Assembly: GCA_947462115.1 (NCBI GenBank)
Contig: CANHON010000185.1
Location: 1 to 8,851 of the forward strand
Length of the DNA stretch: 8,851 bases
Direction of reading: 5' to 3'
Source of the DNA: Deltaproteobacteria bacterium
Lineage (GTDB): Bacteria; Myxococcota_A; UBA796; UBA2385
Below the pieces are notes generated by a model. That model saw only the letters and a program-made list of their open reading frames with translations, had not been told where the DNA came from and searched no databases. Within the stretch, counting starts at the first letter, position 1. Each line of letters starts with the position of its first letter. Below, one piece after another: positions 6,349-8,851 of the stretch. A program made the translations under genes and the position numbers.

Positions 6349-6738
6349 TTAGGCGCTCTGCGTATGCGGGGGCGCGCCGAGCCGGGCCCCAGCGACCGCC
6401 AGGGCCACCCAGGCGCCCAGCAGCGACACGCCACCCAGCGGCGTGATCATGCCCAAGGCCCGCAGGCCGGTCAGGGCCATGGCCCACAGGCTCCCGGAGA
6501 ACAGCAGCACGCCGAGCCCAAAGCCCGCCGCAGCGAAGCCCGCCGCCCGGCTCCCCCGCGCCGACAGCGTGGCCGCGAACAGGCAAGGCGCCGCGTGCAG
6601 CGCCGCGATGCGAGAGCCCGTGTCCCACCAGGCCAGCGCGTCCGCGCCCACCATCCCCTTGAGGGCGTGCGCGCCAAAAGCGCCGGTCGCCACCGATACA
6701 AACCCGATCCCGCAGCCCAACCACCACGCGCGCGACAT
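6349..6738 (-). CDS. DUF423 family small membrane protein
   Basis: This is a 129-residue inner-membrane protein of the DUF423 (YgdD/UPF0382) family, with about four hydrophobic segments (near 5-25, 45-60, 66-90, 96-118). Family marks are GAFGAHALKG (19-28), a conserved His48 in the second helix, LLFSGSLWAMAL (78-89) and MITPLGGVSLLGAW (97-110). Its length is normal for the family, whose biochemical role is not established. The ATG at 6738 is preferred because the family starts directly with the first membrane helix; the frame continues upstream into the divergent gene but that part is not family-like. It converges on the HTTM gene with 88 bp between the stops. Confidence 0.9.
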   Translation of the reverse strand: MSRAWWLGCGIGFVSVATGAFGAHALKGMVGADALAWWDTGSRIAALHAAPCLFAATLSARGSRAAGFAAAGFGLGVLLFSGSLWAMALTGLRALGMITPLGGVSLLGAWVALAVAGARLGAPPHTQSA

Positions 6739-6768
6739 CTGACCCCCGGGCCCCTTTGGCCACCGCGC

Positions 6769-6775
6769 ACATAGC
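6769..6775. promoter_or_regulatory. Possible shared divergent -10 element
   Basis: ACATAGC, or GCTATGT on the minus strand, is the only A/T-rich step in the 49-bp gap between two divergent starts. It could serve as a -10 in either direction, 12 bases before the plus-strand ATG and about 30 before the minus-strand ATG. No -35 is recognisable. Confidence 0.25.
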
Positions 6776-6787
6776 CCCGAGTCGACC

Positions 6788-8296
6788 ATGCCGCAGGACC
6801 CCGCCGGAGCCGAGCTCGCCGCGCAGCAGCGCCCGAGCCAGAGCGCCGAAGCCCAGCTTGAAGAAGCGTTCTTGCGGGGCCAGGCCGAGGTGGTCGAGCA
6901 GCAGCGCCGGCTCGCCATGCACCTCGGCCGCATGGCCGGCGACCCGCGCCGCGAGGCCGACGGGTGGCAAGAGCTCGAGCAGCTCCGTCAGCGCCGGGAC
7001 GCCGCCCTCCACGAGTGGTCCCGGGTGCTGCTGTCCTGGACCCTGCTCGGCGGCGGCGTCACCTTGCGGGCGCCCAGCCGCGGCCCGCGCGCGCCCAGCC
7101 CCCGCAGCCCGGTCACCGTCCGCCCCGCCGAGCCGCCCGCCGCCGTGGGCCCGCCGCCCGACACCGCCGACATGCAGCGCCTCAGCGAAGCCGGCCTCCA
7201 CAACGCCTGGACCCGCCTGCCGCCCATCCGCCCGCGCGAGGTGCCGGAGGGGGCGGCGTTGCCCGAGTCGCTCCGCGCGCTGCTCGCCAGCCTCGGCGAG
7301 CTGCCCAGCGCCGATCGCTACGACGCCGAGGCCGAGATGGCCTGCCTGACGTTATTCACAGAGAACGACGCCGTCGAGCGCTGGGCCGAGCTGCCCCGCC
7401 CGACCCAGCGGGCCCTGGTGGCCACCGTGGCGGCCCGGGCCCGGCTGCTCCAAGACCACCTCAACGTCGATCCGGTGCCCGACGCCCTCGACAAGGTGTT
7501 CTCGGCGCTGACCGGCTTCTCCAAGCGGGCCCAGCCGGGCTTTGTCTTCGGCTTGATGCGCGCCCACAGCCCGCAGCACGGCGAGACCTGGCGCGCCGAC
7601 GCCGAGCACTGGGCCCGCGCCCTGCACGCCGGCGCCACCGAGGAGGCCGCGAGCAACCCCGAGCGCTGCCTCGCCGAGCTGGTGGAGCTGGCGGCCCAGC
7701 CCGAGCCCGGGGAGGCCTTCGTCGAAGCGGTGCTCGCCGCGCTCAACGCCGGGGTGGAGGCCGATGATCCCCGGCTCGTGCGCGCCGTGCTCGGCCACAC
7801 CGAGCAGCTCAAACGGCACGCACGGTTCAAGAAGCTGCGCCGGGCCGCCCGCGAAGCCGAAGATCAGGACGCCGCCAGCGAGGCCGAGCTCAGCGCCCCC
7901 GCCGCGCCCGTCCTGCCCGCAGACTGGCCGTTCCATAGCTTCGTGGCCAACAAACGGGCGGCCATCGTCGGGGGTGACCTGCGCGAGGAGGCCCGCCAGC
8001 GCATCCAAGCCGCCTTCGGCTTCGCCAGCCTCGACTGGGTGAGCACCGAGCACGGCCGCCACATCCAGGCCTTGGCGGCGGCGGTGCAAGGCGGCACCGT
8101 CGATCTGGTGATCTTGCTGCGCCGCTTCATCGGCCACGACGTCGATCGCATCGTGCCGCCGGCCTGCCGCGCGGCGGGGGTGCCCTGGGTGAGCGTCGAG
8201 CGCGGCTATGGCGTGAGCCAGCTCCGCCTCGGCATGGAGCGCTACCTGCAGCCCGAGGAGGACGCGGCCCCCGCTGCACCGCCGGCGGAGGACTGA
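6788..8296 (+). CDS. Large DUF2325-domain protein with N-terminal coiled coil
   Basis: This 502-residue soluble protein has no signal peptide or membrane helix. Residues 20-80 are strongly helical and probably coiled coil (LEEAFLRGQAEVVEQQRRL and following). A Pro/Arg/Ser-rich linker spans 94-125, and 160-355 is an all-helical region of unknown fold. The C-terminal 388-488 matches DUF2325: opening strand AAIVGGD (391-397), the VDLVILLRRFIGHD region (438-451) where the family has a Ser-His pair (here Gly-His450), Cys460 in PPACRAAGVPWV, and a final YGVSQLRLGMERYL helix. The domain looks like a Rossmann-type alpha/beta fold; its activity is not established. Members are often about 100 residues alone, so the long N-terminus is notable. 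The ATG at 6788 has only a weak upstream GAG. The gene is divergent from the DUF423 gene and convergent with the hybrid kinase gene 22 bp away. Confidence 0.8.
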   Translation: MPQDPAGAELAAQQRPSQSAEAQLEEAFLRGQAEVVEQQRRLAMHLGRMAGDPRREADGWQELEQLRQRRDAALHEWSRVLLSWTLLGGGVTLRAPSRGPRAPSPRSPVTVRPAEPPAAVGPPPDTADMQRLSEAGLHNAWTRLPPIRPREVPEGAALPESLRALLASLGELPSADRYDAEAEMACLTLFTENDAVERWAELPRPTQRALVATVAARARLLQDHLNVDPVPDALDKVFSALTGFSKRAQPGFVFGLMRAHSPQHGETWRADAEHWARALHAGATEEAASNPERCLAELVELAAQPEPGEAFVEAVLAALNAGVEADDPRLVRAVLGHTEQLKRHARFKKLRRAAREAEDQDAASEAELSAPAAPVLPADWPFHSFVANKRAAIVGGDLREEARQRIQAAFGFASLDWVSTEHGRHIQALAAAVQGGTVDLVILLRRFIGHDVDRIVPPACRAAGVPWVSVERGYGVSQLRLGMERYLQPEEDAAPAAPPAED

Positions 8297-8318
8297 GCCC
8301 CGCGCCAGGGCCCCGCCC

Positions 8319-8851
8319 TCAGGCTTCCGGGACGCCGGTGGCCCGCCGCAGCGCCGCGCGCAGGCTCGCGAGCTCCAGCGGCTTGGTGACGAAGCCGTCG
8401 GCGCCCGCCGCGAAGCTCTGCTCCCGATCGCGGGCCGTGACGTTGGCGGTGACGACGACCACCGGCATGCGCCGCGCGCCGCTGCGCTCCTGGCCGCGGA
8501 TCTCCCGGATGAGGCTGAGCCCATCCATGCGCGGCATCTGGAGATCAACGAGCAGCACGTCATAGTGGTCGGGGTTGTACAGGTCCAGGGCCACCCGACC
8601 GTCCTCGGCGAGGGTGACGTGGTGGCCGTCGCGCTCGAGCAGCGCTTCGAGGATCACGCGGTTGACCGGCATGTCCTCCACCGCCAGCACCCGCAGCCCA
8701 CGCGCCCCAGCGCCGCCAATGGCGCTCTGCCCAGGCGCGGGGCCAGACCCAGACGCGGGGCCAGACGCGGGGCCGGCAGGGCCGCTGGAGGTGGAGCCCG
8801 GCGAGGCCAGCGCCAGCGGGCGGCAGGTGAAGGTGGCGACGAAGCGCGCGC
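8319..8851 (-). CDS. Hybrid sensor histidine kinase, C-terminal part (cut by right window edge)
   Basis: The minus-strand frame is open from the right edge to TGA 8321-8319. At the edge it reads ARFVATFTCRPLAL, typical of the last strand of a histidine kinase ATPase domain, followed by a Pro/Ala/Gly/Ser linker (8696-8794) and a complete receiver domain. The receiver has the acidic pair Glu-Asp in AVED (8680-8673), phospho-acceptor Asp in LLVDLQMPRMDG (codon 8546-8544), switch Thr in VVVVTANV (8450-8448) and Lys in VTKPL (8384-8382), so it should be active. An in-frame GTG at 8690 could be mistaken for the start of a lone response regulator, but the kinase-like upstream sequence argues for a hybrid protein passing phosphate from its own or another histidine. 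Input domains and the kinase core lie outside the window. No HPt domain or output domain follows the receiver. Confidence 0.85.
   Translation of the reverse strand, partial: ARFVATFTCRPLALASPGSTSSGPAGPASGPASGSGPAPGQSAIGGAGARGLRVLAVEDMPVNRVILEALLERDGHHVTLAEDGRVALDLYNPDHYDVLLVDLQMPRMDGLSLIREIRGQERSGARRMPVVVVTANVTARDREQSFAAGADGFVTKPLELASLRAALRRATGVPEA
8734..8775. repeat. Imperfect 12-bp tandem repeat in the kinase linker
   Basis: Three copies of a unit close to GACGCGGGGCCA (8734-8745, 8752-8763, 8764-8775) occur, the first separated by the six bases GACCCA. On the coding minus strand they give repeating Gly-Pro-Ala-Ser/Pro, the flexible linker between the ATPase and receiver domains. All spacings keep frame. 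Confidence 0.6.

Noticed and set aside
5169..6434. 421-codon minus-strand open frame opposite the HTTM gene
   Set aside because: The product is a Gly/Ala/Arg/Gln-rich shadow without domains, whereas the plus strand encodes a clear multipass HTTM protein.
8307..8319. Hairpin AGGGC-CCC-GCCCT between the DUF2325 and hybrid kinase genes
   Set aside because: A five-pair stem with a three-base loop and no T tract is expected by chance in DNA this GC-rich.
7352..8563. 403-codon minus-strand open frame opposite the DUF2325 gene
   Set aside because: It spans two real genes in the wrong frame and gives a low-complexity product with no family resemblance.

Overview
The window is very GC-rich (about 70-75% by eye), almost every codon ends in G or C, and genes sit close together on both strands. 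Three traits point to a myxobacterium or relative (Myxococcota): a lipoprotein with an Asp-rich linker after its signal peptide, a kinase-like membrane protein ending in a PEGA-like beta domain with a terminal Cys pair, and a hybrid sensor kinase. This assignment is inference; there is no rRNA or marker gene. I see no tRNA, rRNA, insertion sequence, CRISPR array or phage gene.

Layout from left to right. (1) 1-424, minus: 5' part of an unrecognised gene cut by the left edge. (2) 425-632: intergenic region with the clearest regulatory signal here, a TTGACA-N17-TTCAAT promoter whose -10 end lies inside a 32-bp bipartite dyad. (3) 633-1697, plus: AlkB-type membrane di-iron alkane monooxygenase with all histidine boxes intact. 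(4) 1797-2804, plus: secreted SGNH/GDSL-hydrolase lipoprotein. (5) 2850-4355, minus, convergent with (4): a membrane protein best read as a degenerate Ser/Thr pseudokinase, then one transmembrane helix and a PEGA-like domain. (6) 4513-5265 and 5262-6260, plus: a two-gene operon with ATGA overlap, made of a single-pass protein of unknown function and an HTTM-family (vitamin-K-dependent-carboxylase-like) multipass protein. (7) 6349-6738, minus: DUF423 small membrane protein. (8) 6788-8296, plus, divergent from (7) across 49 bp: a 502-residue protein with a C-terminal DUF2325 domain. (9) 8319-8851, minus: 3' end of a hybrid histidine kinase (end of the ATPase domain, Pro/Ala/Gly/Ser linker, receiver domain) that runs off the right edge.

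Most genes look like independent units. The only firm operon is the HTTM pair. The most promising unusual items are the HTTM pair, the receptor-like pseudokinase, the dyad operator in front of alkB, and the large DUF2325 protein. None is proven to be a new system from sequence alone.
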